From Candidatus Sulfotelmatobacter sp. (GTDB lineage: Bacteria > Acidobacteriota > Terriglobia > Terriglobales > Acidobacteriaceae), in contig DASYBM010000013.1 in NCBI GenBank assembly GCA_036500765.1, forward strand, positions 124,001 through 188,000: a DNA stretch of 64,000 nt, given 5' to 3'. The notes beneath the pieces were generated by a model that made no database searches, was not told the origin of the DNA, and saw nothing but the letters and a program-made list of their open reading frames with translations. This document shows positions 32,841 through 43,851 of this stretch, piece by piece. Made by a program: the position numbers and the translations under genes. Each line of letters begins with the position of its first letter. The stretch's first letter is position 1.

Positions 32841-32874
32841 TGAGGTCACCTCCGACCCGTTGACATTTCTTTAC

Positions 32875-32896
32875 GAATTAACCATCTGGTTAATTC
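32875..32896. promoter_or_regulatory. Perfect palindrome upstream of the BON gene
   Basis: GAATTAACC-ATCT-GGTTAATTC, 9-bp arms, 35-56 bases from the BON start; a good operator candidate. It sits next to TGACATTTCTTTACGAAT (32861-32878). The rest of the 32841-33197 gap holds no recognised gene. Confidence 0.5.
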
Positions 32897-33197
32897 ATTC
32901 GATGCCGAGGGATAACGCCGAGATGCATGAGCTGACGACGCTGGGCATCGATGGCGCAGAACTTTTTGCGATGTAGCGGGTTCACACGAATACGGAGCCG
33001 AAGTGTGTTTGCCGGCGTTGCATTTGAAGAGAATTGCACTCCAACGGCAGCCCTCTAAAGTAACCAACCTAAAGGCTGGCCCGGAAAACCGCCATTTCGG
33101 GACCCGCCATTTTCGGGATTACTCCCGTACCCTTTCGACCGAGTACCCAAGCGTTCTACCATGCTCATGACCGCGAATTTCGAGGGGGAATTCGAGG

Positions 33198-35753
33198 ATG
33201 GGCGAAGGTGTCTCCCAATCAGGAAGAGCGGACATTTCCCGCGCCAGCAGGCTGAAAAAAGCTCTGGAGAGCGGAGCTCCGCCTGCCTTCGTACCGGCGG
33301 AAAATGCCGACACGTCCGCCGATGGTTCCTGCTCCAAGTTCTCCTGTCCGCTGCCCGCCTTGGATGAAGTCCCCGCGAGCGGTCCAGACAAAGCCGACCC
33401 TCGGCTGCAATTCCTGGAACAAATGTTTCAGGCGTTTCCCGATGGATTGAGTATTGCCGACACCGAACATCGAGTGCTCTGGGCCAACGAAACCTTTGCT
33501 CGCATGTTCGATTACGCAGCGGGTGAGGTCATAGGCCAACCTCTGGAGAATCTCGTTGTCCCGGCGGATCGTTTGGCGGAGTCGGAGTGGGTGTCGGAGG
33601 CGCTCACCAGGGGTGAGCGCATTACGCTGGAAACGCAGCGCAGGAAAAAAGATGGAAGCCTGCTCGACGTTTCCGTCTCCTGTGCGCCTCTGCTGCTGGA
33701 CGGTCAGATGGCGGGCTTCTACGCCGGCTACCACGACATTTCCGATCGCAAGCGCGTAGAGGCGTTGAGTTCGGCGCTCTACCGGGTCGCCGAAAAAAGC
33801 AGCAGCGCCCACGATCTGCAACAGTTCTTCGCAGCAGTGCACAGTATCGTCGATGAATTGATGTACGCACGCAATTTCTACATTGCGCTCTACGATCCCG
33901 CCACGGAGTTGCTGACATTCCCTTATTTTGTCGATGAGCAGGATTCTGCGCCGCCCCCGAAAAAGCTGGGTCATGGGCTGACCGATTACCTCATTCGCGT
34001 GGGAGAGCCGCTACTGGCTACGCCCGAAGTGCTCCAAGCCATGGAGGATCGCGGCGAAGTAGCCCGAAACGGATCTCGCTCTCTCGACTGGATGGGCGTG
34101 CCACTCAAAGTGAACAACCATACTTTCGGGGGGTTAGTTGTGCAGACCTATTCGAAGAACATCCGCTATGGCGAGCGCGACAAAGAAATTCTCACGTTCG
34201 TGGCACGGCAACTAGCGAGCGCGGTTGAGATCAAGAGAAACGAGCAGGCGCTACGGCGCTCTGAGGCCCGCTATCGCTCTCTGGTGCAAAGTTCGGTGTA
34301 TGGCATTTACCGGTCGAGTCTGGAAGGAAGATTTCTGGACGTGAACCCCGCGCTGATCACAATGCTGGGATACAGCTGTGCCGAGGAAGTGCTCTTACTT
34401 GATCCGGAAAAAGATGTCTTCGCAAACTCCGAAGAACACACTCGGCTAATCGATGAGTTCCGCAAACGCGGACGCCTCGACGGGATTGAATTGAAGTGGA
34501 AGCGTAAAGACGGCGGCGCCATCACGGTGCGGATCAGCGGGCGCGCGGTAAGCAGCGCTGACGAGCCCGCCGACGTACTAGAGGCGATTGCCGAGGATGT
34601 TACCGACCGTCGCGTGCTCGAGGATCAGTTCCGTCAGGCTCAGAAGATGGAAGCTGTGGGCCGGCTGGCGGGTGGCGTGGCCCACGACTTCAACAATCTG
34701 CTGATGGTGATCAGCGGATACGCCGAAGTCATGCTCGCAGCTCTGGAACCAGAGCATCTGCTGCGCGAGAAGGCTGAGGCCATCCAGCAGGCGGCCGATC
34801 GCGCTACTACTCTGACCCGGCAGTTGCTGGCTTTCAGCCGCAAGCAACTGCTCGAGCTCAAAGTTGTCGACGTCAACGCGATTGTGCAGGACATGGAGCG
34901 GTTGCTACGCCCCCTGATCGGCGAAACCGTGGAATTCTCGACCTGCCTAGCCCGGGATGCGGCGCATACGCGGGCCGACGCCGGGCAACTGGAGCAAGTG
35001 TTGATGAATCTGGTGGTCAACGCCAAAGACGCCATGCCCAACGGGGGAACGCTCAGTCTGGAGACGTTAAATATTGTCGTGGAAGAAACACATCGCCGCG
35101 GCCAGACGTTCATCCGTCCCGGTGACTACGTCATGCTCGCCGTAACCGACACTGGCACTGGCATGGACAAGGAAACGCAGTCGCGAATCTTCGAGCCGTT
35201 CTTTACAACGAAGGAGAAAGGCAAAGGTACTGGGCTCGGTCTCTCCACGGTCTACGGGATTGTGAAGCAGAGTGGAGGATATGTATTGGTGCAGAGCGAG
35301 GAAGGCCGCGGTACGACTTTCCAGATTTATCTGCCCCGAGTGGAAGGCGTTGCCGAAAAGCAGTCTCCTCCAGTGACCCAAAATATCCTTGGCGGCACGG
35401 AGACGGTTTTATTGGTGGAAGACGAAGAATCGGTCCGTCAGTTAGTCAGGGAAACTCTGACCTTGAAGGGATACACCGTGATCGAAGCGGAAAGCGCCGA
35501 GGCAGGAATTGCCGCGGCGTCACGACATCAAGGCAGCATCGATTTGGTGATCACCGATGTGGTTATGCCTGGGATGGGCGGCCGCGAACTGATTAAGCAA
35601 TTGGCGGAATCCCGCCCGGAATCGAAAGTCCTTTATGTCTCAGGTTACACCGAGGACGCGATCGAAGGAAGCATAGAGCGAGGCGCCGCGTTTCTGCAGA
35701 AGCCCTTCACCCTGCAAAATCTGTCGCGCAAAGTCAGGGAAGTGCTCGGGTAG
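33198..35753 (+). CDS. Hybrid sensor histidine kinase (PAS-GAF-PAS-HisKA-HATPase-REC)
   Basis: 851 residues, cytoplasmic, no transmembrane segment. PAS ~70-190 ([20 protein letters not shown]), GAF ~200-345, second PAS ~360-465 ([20 protein letters not shown]), HisKA ~480-550 with the phospho-His496 in [11 protein letters not shown], an ATPase domain ~590-715 with DTGTGMDKE and [12 protein letters not shown], and a receiver ~730-850 with [10 protein letters not shown] and phospho-Asp787 in [13 protein letters not shown]. The hybrid arrangement implies a phosphorelay to an unseen Hpt or regulator. Stimulus is unknown; the soluble PAS/GAF parts suggest an internal signal. Confidence 0.95.
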   Translation: MGEGVSQSGRADISRASRLKKALESGAPPAFVPAENADTSADGSCSKFSCPLPALDEVPASGPDKADPRLQFLEQMFQAFPDGLSIADTEHRVLWANETFARMFDYAAGEVIGQPLENLVVPADRLAESEWVSEALTRGERITLETQRRKKDGSLLDVSVSCAPLLLDGQMAGFYAGYHDISDRKRVEALSSALYRVAEKSSSAHDLQQFFAAVHSIVDELMYARNFYIALYDPATELLTFPYFVDEQDSAPPPKKLGHGLTDYLIRVGEPLLATPEVLQAMEDRGEVARNGSRSLDWMGVPLKVNNHTFGGLVVQTYSKNIRYGERDKEILTFVARQLASAVEIKRNEQALRRSEARYRSLVQSSVYGIYRSSLEGRFLDVNPALITMLGYSCAEEVLLLDPEKDVFANSEEHTRLIDEFRKRGRLDGIELKWKRKDGGAITVRISGRAVSSADEPADVLEAIAEDVTDRRVLEDQFRQAQKMEAVGRLAGGVAHDFNNLLMVISGYAEVMLAALEPEHLLREKAEAIQQAADRATTLTRQLLAFSRKQLLELKVVDVNAIVQDMERLLRPLIGETVEFSTCLARDAAHTRADAGQLEQVLMNLVVNAKDAMPNGGTLSLETLNIVVEETHRRGQTFIRPGDYVMLAVTDTGTGMDKETQSRIFEPFFTTKEKGKGTGLGLSTVYGIVKQSGGYVLVQSEEGRGTTFQIYLPRVEGVAEKQSPPVTQNILGGTETVLLVEDEESVRQLVRETLTLKGYTVIEAESAEAGIAAASRHQGSIDLVITDVVMPGMGGRELIKQLAESRPESKVLYVSGYTEDAIEGSIERGAAFLQKPFTLQNLSRKVREVLG

Positions 35754-36025
35754 AATCACATTGTCATTCCGAAAGAGGCGACGGCTCTCGGGCTCCTCCA
35801 AGCTGGCAGCCACTCATGTTCCGCGCTGGGACGCTCGGAACGGCGAACATTTCGAATCACCTTTTGCAATTCCTACAAGCGGGGTGGTGTTGGCGCCCAG
35901 CCTGGTTCCTTGCAACTTTTTCACGACCTAAGCGTCTTATCTGGTGGAAGATAGATGGCAAAATAAATCAGTCCACGATGGACTCGCGTACAAAAAACGT
36001 ACTCGCGTATAAAAGAAGCGTTCTC

Positions 36026-36985
36026 ATGCTGATCAAGAAGGCCGCAGACATTCCATCTTCGGAAATCACTCCGCGGAGTTTGTATCTCAATCGCCGTCAG
36101 TTTCTGGCCGGGGCGGCCGTCGCAGGAGCTGCAGTCGCGACCGGCTTTGGCATCCGCGAGATGGCCTCGCCTTCGACCACCGCGCTAGCCGGCAACAAAA
36201 TCGACGGCATCAAGAAAAGTCCATTCAGCACGACCGAAACCATCACTCCTTACAAGGACGTCACTACCTACAACAACTATTACGAGTTCTCCACCGACAA
36301 AGACGGCCCGGCGCGGTTGGCCAAAAATTTCCGCACGCGCCCCTGGAAAGTAAAGATCGACGGCCTAGTCGATAAGAAACAAGAGCTCGACATTGATGCG
36401 ATCCTCAAGATGGCTCCGCCGGAGGAGCGCATCTGCCGTCATCGCTGCGTCGAAGGCTGGTCGATTGTCGTTCCCTGGGTCGGTTTCCCGCTGAGCGAAC
36501 TGATCAAGCGGGTGAACCCTACGAGCAAGGCAAAGTTTGTCGAGTTCACCACGATTCTCGACATGACTCAGATGCCCGGCCAGCAGCGCAATGTGCTGCA
36601 ATGGCCCTACGTCGAGGGCCTGCGCATGGATGAAGCCATGCATCCGCTCGCGCTGCTCTGTTTTGGGATGTACGGGGAAGACCTCCCCAATCAGGATGGC
36701 GCGCCGCTGCGCATCGTGGTTCCGTGGAAGTATGGTTTCAAGAGCGCCAAGGCGATCGTGCGAATCCGTTTCACCGAGAAGCAGCCGCTGAATACCTGGA
36801 ACATTTCCGCGCCGACGGAGTATGGTTTCTATTCCAATGTGAATCCAAGCGTGGACCATCCCCGCTGGAGTCAGGCCACAGAGCGCAGGCTCGGCGAATT
36901 CCGCAAACGCCCCACGTTGATGTTCAACGGCTACGAACAAGTAGCCAGCCTGTACAGTGGAATGGATTTGAAGAAAAATTTCTAG
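36026..36985 (+). CDS. msrP: Methionine sulfoxide reductase molybdopterin subunit MsrP (YedY)
   Basis: Start ATG 36026 is chosen because the Tat motif [16 protein letters not shown] then falls at ~25; the frame runs to 35816 but that part is unlike the family. About 319 residues. The Mo-ligating Cys sits in RHRCVEGW (~141), after [10 protein letters not shown]. Other features: [29 protein letters not shown]. MsrP repairs oxidised methionine in periplasmic proteins, taking electrons from MsrQ, encoded next. Exported folded through Tat, consistent with the signal. Confidence 0.92.
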   Translation: MLIKKAADIPSSEITPRSLYLNRRQFLAGAAVAGAAVATGFGIREMASPSTTALAGNKIDGIKKSPFSTTETITPYKDVTTYNNYYEFSTDKDGPARLAKNFRTRPWKVKIDGLVDKKQELDIDAILKMAPPEERICRHRCVEGWSIVVPWVGFPLSELIKRVNPTSKAKFVEFTTILDMTQMPGQQRNVLQWPYVEGLRMDEAMHPLALLCFGMYGEDLPNQDGAPLRIVVPWKYGFKSAKAIVRIRFTEKQPLNTWNISAPTEYGFYSNVNPSVDHPRWSQATERRLGEFRKRPTLMFNGYEQVASLYSGMDLKKNF

Positions 36986-37096
36986 TCGTCAGTCGTCGGT
37001 CGACAGCCACCCGTGGCTTCGGCTCTTCATAACGACGTCTGTTCCGGGGACCTCATTGGTTTGCTGAAGACCGTCGACTGACGACCGAGAACTGGC

Positions 37097-37708
37097 ATGC
37101 GCTACCTCAAACCCGTGCTCCTCCTGGCCTGCCTCACTCCACTAGCCAATCTCGTATGGCGCGCCTTGCATTCCCAGCTTGGCGCCAATCCTATTGAGAA
37201 GATCACGCACACCACGGGCGACTGCACGCTGACCTTTCTGCTGATTACGTTGTCGATCACGCCGCTGCGCAAACTCACGCGGCAGTATTGGCTGATCGGC
37301 CTGCGCCGCATGCTAGGGCTGTTCGCGTTTTTCTATGGCACGCTGCACCTGATGACTTATGTCTGGCTCGACAAATTTTTCGATGTGCACGAAATGCTGG
37401 CCGACATCGCCAAGAGAAAGTTCATTACCGCCGGCATGACGGCTTTTGCCCTGATGATTCCGCTGGCCCTGACGTCGACCAAGTGGTCGATCCGCAAACT
37501 CGGCGGCAAGCGCTGGCAAGCCCTGCATCGCCTGATTTATTTCAGCGCCGCCGCCGGAGTCATCCACTACATCTGGCTGGTCAAAGCCGACCTGAAGAAA
37601 CCTCTGGAATACGTCGCGGTGCTGGGCGTGTTGATGCTATATCGGGTCGTGGGATGGTTCAGCGCGCGCAGCGCAGTAATCCCCAAGTTGGAGGCGACAG
37701 AAGGATGA
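37097..37708 (+). CDS. msrQ: MsrQ haem-binding membrane subunit (YedZ)
   Basis: 203 residues with six hydrophobic segments (LLLACLTPLANLVW; TLTFLLITLSITPL; LGLFAFFYGTLHLMTYVWL; GMTAFALMIPLALT; RLIYFSAAAGVIHYIW; VAVLGVLMLYRVVGWF). The conserved His residues in YGTLHLM and GVIHYIW bind haem, as in ferric-reductase-like membrane proteins. It passes electrons from the quinone pool to MsrP. Lies 111 bases after msrP on the same strand, and a bidirectional terminator follows, closing an msrPQ unit. Confidence 0.92.
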   Translation: MRYLKPVLLLACLTPLANLVWRALHSQLGANPIEKITHTTGDCTLTFLLITLSITPLRKLTRQYWLIGLRRMLGLFAFFYGTLHLMTYVWLDKFFDVHEMLADIAKRKFITAGMTAFALMIPLALTSTKWSIRKLGGKRWQALHRLIYFSAAAGVIHYIWLVKADLKKPLEYVAVLGVLMLYRVVGWFSARSAVIPKLEATEG

Positions 37709-37764
37709 ATCGCCGGACGGTTCATGGAGGGGCAGCACCTTCGGTTGTCAGTGGAGGCGGTATC

Positions 37765-37805
37765 GGAAAACAAAGGGCGCGGCAACCAACTACCGCGCCC
37801 TTTAC
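37765..37805. terminator. Bidirectional terminator between msrQ and the lipoprotein
   Basis: AAAGGGCGCGG and CCGCGCCCTTT are perfect 11-bp arms with a ten-base loop (37772-37803). On the minus strand the tail is TTTGTTTTCC. Confidence 0.7.
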
Positions 37806-37822
37806 TAACTCTTTCTTACTGC

Positions 37823-39472
37823 CTACTTTTGCTGCCGGCGCTTGAGCGCCTTAGGCTTTGTTCCTGGCTTCAGGCTCAACACCTTCAGGTGTCGTGTGGC
37901 CGCGTTCGAACTGGCGCTGGCAGTTTGAGTCCCGAGCAGTCCCAGGGACACGAAGGTACCATCGCTGTCGATAGCTACGGCAGTTGGGGTACCCGCTCCG
38001 CCGTTCACAACATAGGTGATGAGGTCATAGGAATTCGATCCCGCCGCGACCGTACCGCGTCCTGAGACGGTCGAGTCGGCTGAATATGTGGACGAGAATG
38101 AGTTTCCAAAGCTGGTTGACCCTTCGTCGTTGACGTCGATCTTGCCGGGACTGAAGGTGCCGCTGGTATTGGTGAACTCGGCGATGTCGTCTTCCTCCGT
38201 ATCAGAGTTGAAGTTAAACCCTGTCAGATTCATCCCGTACCCTTGCCCCGACGCCAATGATGGGCTCCCGCCTTGCAGATAAGCGACCCCGTCGGTCGCC
38301 CCGCCGCCGTCAACTTCCAGAATCTGAAGGCCGCCGCTCGACGGATATACGGCGAACTGGCAACTGCTGCACCCGCTTCCACTGTCACCCTTCACAAAGC
38401 CGTTCATCGTGATCAGCGAGCGTCCTCCGGTGAGCGTGCTGTAGCCGCCACTAAAGCCGGGCACTTCGAAGGCCGTACCGGCATCGTTGATATCCTGCAC
38501 CGAAGAAGTGGTGATGTTCCCCGCCCCGTCGGTGACCAGCAGACCTACAGACGTGAACGGTGATCCAACTACAATGTCGAAGCCTGCCACCGCGAATACG
38601 TTATTGCCGGTGGGAATTGACGACGATTGTGAGAAAACTTCGCCGCTTACTACAGGAAGAGAATCGATTTCAATAAACTTCAATTCGGTGGGGCTTACCG
38701 GGTAGACATCAAAGCTGTAGGTGTTGCCGGCCGTGGTGATTGTGGCCGTGCCCGGAACCGTGCCTAAGTTGATTGAGCCACCGGTGATAGCGGTGCCGCT
38801 GGTTCCGTAAAGGGAAACGCAGTTGCTGTTAACGTCTTCAATCCCGGTGATGTTGCCACTAGAGTCAACAGTAAAGGCTCCAACCGTGGCGAAGGGTAGA
38901 GTGCCGCCGACGCTGCCATTGCCGCACACGGCCCCGGTTCCATTAGTGCTGGTGCCGCTGAAATTGAAAACGTAAGATTGCCCATTGATGCTGCTCTGCG
39001 CGACTGTGGTCTGCAATTCCAGCGTGCCGCTGCCACTGCCGTTGCTGTCGAACTCCGTGATCAGGCCGCCCTCGCTCGACGTGAGAACAAAGTCAAAGTT
39101 GAAAGTCCCTGCTGCGCTTGTCAGGGTGATCAGGCCGCTACCGCTTGATGGCCGTCCGTCCGCGCCGACGCTGTAGCTGCCTGCCGTGATCGCTTGGGCC
39201 GGAGCCACACCGATTGCGGGATCGTTAATATCCATGGTGCCGCCACTGATTCCGCCCTTGCCATCTGCGGTGAAACTTCCGGTAACTGCCAAGAGTTCGC
39301 CGGTTGTGCTGTCGCTGCCGGTCGTCGAAAAGACGTAGGTGCCGCTCAAGTTGCTGTCGCTGAATCCCCCGGTCGGAGGCGCCGAACCCGAGCCGGAACT
39401 GCTTCCGCAACCTGCGAGTGCGGCGAGTGAGGAAAGAATGATGGCTAGAACGAAGCGATTGCGTAACGGCAT
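37823..39472 (-). CDS. Secreted lipoprotein with repeated beta domains
   Basis: 549 residues. The signal LAGCGSSSGSG has a lipobox (Cys ~22), so the protein is a lipoprotein. The rest is a series of beta-rich modules with a repeated pattern G(T/S)YVFSTTGSD, FTADGKGGISGGTMDIND and LIT(E/Y)-type strands, about four to five copies. This architecture is frequent in Acidobacteria and Myxococcus surface proteins; function not known. Upstream lies ACATCTCTTTACGAAT (39604-39619), shared with the BON gene. The tail is basic (KPKALKRRQQK). Confidence 0.75.
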   Translation of the reverse strand: MPLRNRFVLAIILSSLAALAGCGSSSGSGSAPPTGGFSDSNLSGTYVFSTTGSDSTTGELLAVTGSFTADGKGGISGGTMDINDPAIGVAPAQAITAGSYSVGADGRPSSGSGLITLTSAAGTFNFDFVLTSSEGGLITEFDSNGSGSGTLELQTTVAQSSINGQSYVFNFSGTSTNGTGAVCGNGSVGGTLPFATVGAFTVDSSGNITGIEDVNSNCVSLYGTSGTAITGGSINLGTVPGTATITTAGNTYSFDVYPVSPTELKFIEIDSLPVVSGEVFSQSSSIPTGNNVFAVAGFDIVVGSPFTSVGLLVTDGAGNITTSSVQDINDAGTAFEVPGFSGGYSTLTGGRSLITMNGFVKGDSGSGCSSCQFAVYPSSGGLQILEVDGGGATDGVAYLQGGSPSLASGQGYGMNLTGFNFNSDTEEDDIAEFTNTSGTFSPGKIDVNDEGSTSFGNSFSSTYSADSTVSGRGTVAAGSNSYDLITYVVNGGAGTPTAVAIDSDGTFVSLGLLGTQTASASSNAATRHLKVLSLKPGTKPKALKRRQQK

Positions 39473-39658
39473 AACATCCCCCTGGAAGAGTTTTGGCGCA
39501 GAGCTGGGTCTTCTGAGCTCAGGTTAGCACGGTTGAGTTACCGCTAGCTTCAACCCGAACCCAGACGATTAGTAGCGCGGGAAGAAAAATATTTTCGAGA
39601 TTTACATCTCTTTACGAATCAGTTTTTCTTGTGAAACGGCCTGGTACAACGAATCCCG

Positions 39659-40714
39659 TCACCGAGGGACTTCCGCCACCTGCGCGGCCAGACCGCGTAA
39701 GGACTCTTCATACGGAGCTCGCGCGATCCCTTTTTCTGTGATGATGGCCGCCACGTACTTTGCCGGCGTCACATCGAACGCTGGATTCTCTACTTCCACG
39801 CCGTCCGGCACCATCCGTTTCCCGGCGATGTGCGTAACTTCGCGACCGTTGCGCTGCTCAATCGGAATCCGGCTACCATCAGGACAAGCGAGATCGACAG
39901 TCGAAATCGGCGCGGCTACATAGAATGGAATGCCGTGCTCCTTCGCCAGGATGGCCACCGTGTATGTGCCGATTTTGTTGGCCACATCGCCGTTAGCCGC
40001 AATGCGGTCGGCGCCCACCACAATCGCCCCGATCTTGCCCTGGCTCATCATCGCCCCGGCCATGTTGTCGGAAATCACGGTGGTCGGGATGCCGTCTTTC
40101 ATCAACTCCCACGCCGTGAGCCGCGAGCCTTGCAGAAACGGACGGGTCTCGTCGGCGTACACATGAATTCTCTTTCCCTGCTCAACGGCCGCGCGGATCA
40201 CACCCAGCGCCGTGCCATATCCCGCCGTTGCCAGCGCTCCAGCGTTGCAGTGCGTGAGCACTCCGCCCGAGCTGGGCATAAGCGTTGCGCCGTGGCGTCC
40301 CATAGCCTGGTTGGCCGCAATGTCTTCCGCGTGCATGCGCTGGGCTTCTTCGATCAGGTCGCGCCTGATTTGCGGAATGGATCGGATGCGGATGTTCTCG
40401 AACTTTTCCTGCATGCGTCGAATCGCCCAGAACAGATTTACCGCCGTCGGCCGCGTCTTGCCGATGAGATCGCAGATCTGGTCGAAGTCGCGCTTCAGAT
40501 CTCCGATAGATTCCGCGCCGGAATTGTTTACGCCCAGCGCGATTCCCATAGCGGCCGCCACGCCAATCGCGGGTGCGCCGCGCACCACCATGTTGCGAAT
40601 GACATCGGCGACCTGCTCATGCGTCTTGCAGGTCACATAAACTTCTTCCATGGGCAGCTTCGTTTGATCGATGAAGCGTACGCCTTGGTCGGTCCATTCC
40701 AGGGTTTGAATCAT
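39659..40714 (-). CDS. mtnA: S-methyl-5-thioribose-1-phosphate isomerase
   Basis: Starts at ATG 40714 ([12 protein letters not shown]); the longer frame to 40816 begins in junk. About 351 residues. Family motifs: [38 protein letters not shown] with the catalytic Cys, [35 protein letters not shown] with the catalytic Asp. MtnA interconverts 5-methylthioribose-1-P and 5-methylthioribulose-1-P in the methionine salvage pathway. Lies 28 bases after pyrE on the same strand, so probably co-transcribed. No other mtn genes in the window. Confidence 0.93.
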   Translation of the reverse strand: MIQTLEWTDQGVRFIDQTKLPMEEVYVTCKTHEQVADVIRNMVVRGAPAIGVAAAMGIALGVNNSGAESIGDLKRDFDQICDLIGKTRPTAVNLFWAIRRMQEKFENIRIRSIPQIRRDLIEEAQRMHAEDIAANQAMGRHGATLMPSSGGVLTHCNAGALATAGYGTALGVIRAAVEQGKRIHVYADETRPFLQGSRLTAWELMKDGIPTTVISDNMAGAMMSQGKIGAIVVGADRIAANGDVANKIGTYTVAILAKEHGIPFYVAAPISTVDLACPDGSRIPIEQRNGREVTHIAGKRMVPDGVEVENPAFDVTPAKYVAAIITEKGIARAPYEESLRGLAAQVAEVPR

Positions 40715-40742
40715 AGGTCGGTCGTTGGTCAGTCGTTTGTCG

Positions 40743-41348
40743 TCAGTCGTTGCTCGTTGGTCGATGCATGCCGGCGTCGGTTTCGTCGTTTTGCAGCACG
40801 TGCTCTTTGCGTACATCGTTCGCCGTGAAAATCGAACTGAACGGAGCGGGTGCAGCCGCCTTTTCTACGTTCGGACGTCCCTTCGCTTCTTCCCGCTCCA
40901 CCAGGCAGATCACGCCGACCACGTCGAATCCGAACTCGCGCGCCGCCTCAATCGCCAGCACGGTCGATGCCCCGGTGGTGCAGACATCATCGACAATCAC
41001 GACTCGCGCGCCCTTCTCGCGGAAACCTTCGATACGCCGGCCGGTGCCGTGCTGCTTTTCGGCCTTGCGCACCAGAAATCCATCTAGTTCGCCGCTCACC
41101 ACGGCGACCGCGACCACAATCGGATCCGCGCCCATGGTGAGCCCGCCAATGGCCCGTGCGTTCCATCCCCGCTGCCGGATTTCCTCCAGGAAAACTTCCC
41201 CGGTTAGTCGCGATCCCTTCGCGTCCAGCGTAGTGGTTCGGCAGTCGATGTAGTAATCGCTGGTCCCGCCCGAAGAAAGTTTGAAGTCGCCCAGGCGAAA
41301 CGACTTGTGGGCAAGGGTGCGGAGCAGTTTCTGACGCGCCGAAGGCAT
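40743..41348 (-). CDS. pyrE: Orotate phosphoribosyltransferase
   Basis: 201 residues. Start [14 protein letters not shown]; core: [31 protein letters not shown], and the PRPP-binding loop [18 protein letters not shown] with the catalytic acidic pair. It makes orotidine 5'-phosphate in pyrimidine synthesis. The C-terminus is extended by ~20 residues ([17 protein letters not shown]) beyond typical PyrE. First in a two-gene unit with mtnA, which is not a usual functional pairing. The 41349-41503 gap upstream shows nothing. Confidence 0.92.
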   Translation of the reverse strand: MPSARQKLLRTLAHKSFRLGDFKLSSGGTSDYYIDCRTTTLDAKGSRLTGEVFLEEIRQRGWNARAIGGLTMGADPIVVAVAVVSGELDGFLVRKAEKQHGTGRRIEGFREKGARVVIVDDVCTTGASTVLAIEAAREFGFDVVGVICLVEREEAKGRPNVEKAAAPAPFSSIFTANDVRKEHVLQNDETDAGMHRPTSND

Positions 41349-41503
41349 GAAAATCTACGATATCACGAGGGAAGGCTTCGGGCTCTCGGCTTCCGGCGCA
41401 CAAATGCGCGGCGAACGGGGCCTGCATGTTAACCTGAAATATTGCGGTCAGTTCGACGACGTGCCGCGGCCGGCTTCTCTCAGACTTAATTCGAGGTACG
41501 ACA

Positions 41504-43846
41504 TTGCAGAGTTTGCTCAGGTTTTCACGTTCCACTTATTCTGGACTTCTTCTTTCAGCGCTTGCGATCATCGCCTTCACAGCAGCCTCGTTCGCCGACG
41601 GCACTCGCACCTGGGAGCAGTCAAAATTCGAAGACCTCACTAAAGGTACGGCCACCGGCGTAGCCATCCGCAGCTCCGGCGGTCTGGAGCTGGCTCCGTC
41701 GTTCAAATTGCTGTACGCGACGCCGTCGACCTACATCTGGGCCGTTGCCGCGGATGATGCGGGAAATGTCTATGCCGCGACCGGCTCTCCGGCGCGAGTC
41801 TACCGAATCGCGCCGGATGGACAGGCGACCATCGTGTTCGAGCCGAAGGAACTTCAGGTCCAGGCGCTCGTTGTCGCGCCTGGCGGCGTAATCTATGCAG
41901 CCACGGCGCCCGACGGAAAGGTCTACAAGATCGAGCATAAGCCCCGGCAAAAAGCGGTCGCGCCCAAGTCAGACAAGAGTTCAGACAAGATTTCCGATAA
42001 CGACACTCCGAAAGATCCCGCGAAGCCTGCGCTCGACCCAACCTGGAGTTCGTCAGAATACTTGGCGCCCGGCACCAAGTACATCTGGGATCTTGTTCTC
42101 GATAAGTCTGGAAATCTCTACGTTGCCACCGGCGATCACGGCGAGATCTACAAAGTGACGACGAAGGGCGAGCACTCCGTTTTCTTTAAGAGCGACGACA
42201 CCCATATCCGGGTGCTCGCGCTCGATGCTCAGGGCAACCTGATTGCCGGCACCGATGGCAGCGGCTTGATCTACCGGATCTCTCCCGCGGGCGAGGGATT
42301 TGTACTTTACAGCGCTGCCAAGAAGGAAATCACGGCGCTGGCTCTCGATCGCGCGGGCAATATCTATGCCGCAGGGGTAGGCGAAAAGCGTGCCGGAGCG
42401 GCGACCTCCCCGGCCGGCACAACTTCTTCGATCATGACCATGAGTTCAAGCGCCGCGTCAAGCTCCTCGCCAACTCCGGGAATGACTCTCACGCTGACGC
42501 CCAGCCCGTCCCCGGCAGGCCAGTTCTCATTTCCCGGCGTCGGCGCAAGCGGCGGCTCCGACATTTATCGAATTGCCCCTGACGGTTCGCCGTCGCGGCT
42601 GTGGAGTTCACATGAAGACATTGTTTATGCCTTGGCCTTCGATTCGCATGAGCATCTACTGGCCGGAACGGGAAATCGCGGCCACATTTTCGCCGTGCAA
42701 CGTCAGGATGAATTTTCCGATCTGCTGAAATCTCCGGCCTCGCAAGTGACCGGCTTCGCCAAGGCTCCCGGTGGGGGGCTCTACGCCGCCAGCAGTAACC
42801 TGGGAAAGATTTTTGTCCTGGGTCCGGGTCCAGAAAACGAAGGCACGTACGAAAGCGATGTGTTCGACGCAAAAATATTTTCGCGCTGGGGCCGAGCCGA
42901 GTTCCGCGGCACCGGCAACGTCGAGCTGTTGGCACGCAGCGGCAACGTCGACAATCCCGACCGCAATTGGAGTGCATGGAAGCAAGTGAATCTCGCCAAG
43001 GATTCTGAGACTGGGGTTCCCGCCGCACGCTACGCCCAGTGGAAAGCCGTGCTGCACGCGGGAAGCATGCGGCCCGAGGTCGACACCGTTACCTTGAACT
43101 ACCTACCGAAAAATGTTGCGCCGGAGATCGAGGACGTTTCGGTGCAGGTAGGAGTTCGCTATCAGCCAATCCAGAAATCGGCCGGCCTTAATCTGGGCGC
43201 CGACCTGAGCGGATCATCGGGTGGACATTTCGAGTCGCCGGTGCCGAGCACGCACGACCGCGAATCCATTGGAGTGAAGTGGAACGCGCATGACGAGAAC
43301 GACGATCAGCTCGTGTATTCCGTCTACTATCGCGGCGATGGTGAGACACGCTGGCTCCTTTTAAAAGATAACTTATCCGACAAAGCGTATTCTTTTGACG
43401 CCAGCCTGCTGCCGGATGGCGGCTATATAGTGGAAGTCGTGGCTTCGGATGCGCCGTCGCACTCTCCCGGCGAGGCCCTGACTGCGACCAGAGAGAGCCG
43501 CCGCTTTGAGGTCGATACGACATCCCCGCGCATCGAGAACCTGGCAGGGACCATTGAAGGCTCGCAGATCCACGTGCGCTTCCGCGCAGAGGATGGATTT
43601 TCTACGATCAAACGCGCCGAGTATTCCGTCGATGCCGGCGACTGGAAATACGTGGAGCCGGTCGGCCAACTGTCGGATGCGAAAACGGAAGACTATGATT
43701 TCAAAGTGGCGCTGGAGTCGGAGCGGGACTCGGTGATTAACTCGGCCATGGGTTCGGGGAAAGACGAATCCGAGCACGTGGTGGTGGTCCGGGTCTACGA
43801 CAAGTACGACAACATGGGTGCCGCGAAGACTTTGTTGAAACGCTGA
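41504..43846 (+). CDS. Secreted beta-propeller protein of unknown function
   Basis: 780 residues from a TTG with GAGG nearby. Signal peptide ~12-30 (LLLSALAIIAFTAASFADG). Two blocks of repeated strands of the SMP-30/PQQ-like propeller type: IWAVAADDAGNVYAATGSPA, YIWDLVLDKSGNLYVATGDHG, LALDRAGNIYAAGVG, IVYALAFDSHEHLLAGTGNRG, about six blades (~70-430). A C-terminal region (~570-770) looks like fibronectin/immunoglobulin-like modules (SYSVYYRGDGETRW; GGYIVEVVASDAPSHSP). A Ser/Thr/Pro linker separates blades ~290-340. No catalytic residue assigned. Presumably cell-surface or periplasmic. Confidence 0.75.
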   Translation: MQSLLRFSRSTYSGLLLSALAIIAFTAASFADGTRTWEQSKFEDLTKGTATGVAIRSSGGLELAPSFKLLYATPSTYIWAVAADDAGNVYAATGSPARVYRIAPDGQATIVFEPKELQVQALVVAPGGVIYAATAPDGKVYKIEHKPRQKAVAPKSDKSSDKISDNDTPKDPAKPALDPTWSSSEYLAPGTKYIWDLVLDKSGNLYVATGDHGEIYKVTTKGEHSVFFKSDDTHIRVLALDAQGNLIAGTDGSGLIYRISPAGEGFVLYSAAKKEITALALDRAGNIYAAGVGEKRAGAATSPAGTTSSIMTMSSSAASSSSPTPGMTLTLTPSPSPAGQFSFPGVGASGGSDIYRIAPDGSPSRLWSSHEDIVYALAFDSHEHLLAGTGNRGHIFAVQRQDEFSDLLKSPASQVTGFAKAPGGGLYAASSNLGKIFVLGPGPENEGTYESDVFDAKIFSRWGRAEFRGTGNVELLARSGNVDNPDRNWSAWKQVNLAKDSETGVPAARYAQWKAVLHAGSMRPEVDTVTLNYLPKNVAPEIEDVSVQVGVRYQPIQKSAGLNLGADLSGSSGGHFESPVPSTHDRESIGVKWNAHDENDDQLVYSVYYRGDGETRWLLLKDNLSDKAYSFDASLLPDGGYIVEVVASDAPSHSPGEALTATRESRRFEVDTTSPRIENLAGTIEGSQIHVRFRAEDGFSTIKRAEYSVDAGDWKYVEPVGQLSDAKTEDYDFKVALESERDSVINSAMGSGKDESEHVVVVRVYDKYDNMGAAKTLLKR

Positions 43847-43851
43847 TGGAT

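Noticed and set aside
39830-40828. Open frame antisense to mtnA
   Set aside because: Sense strand has all MtnA motifs.
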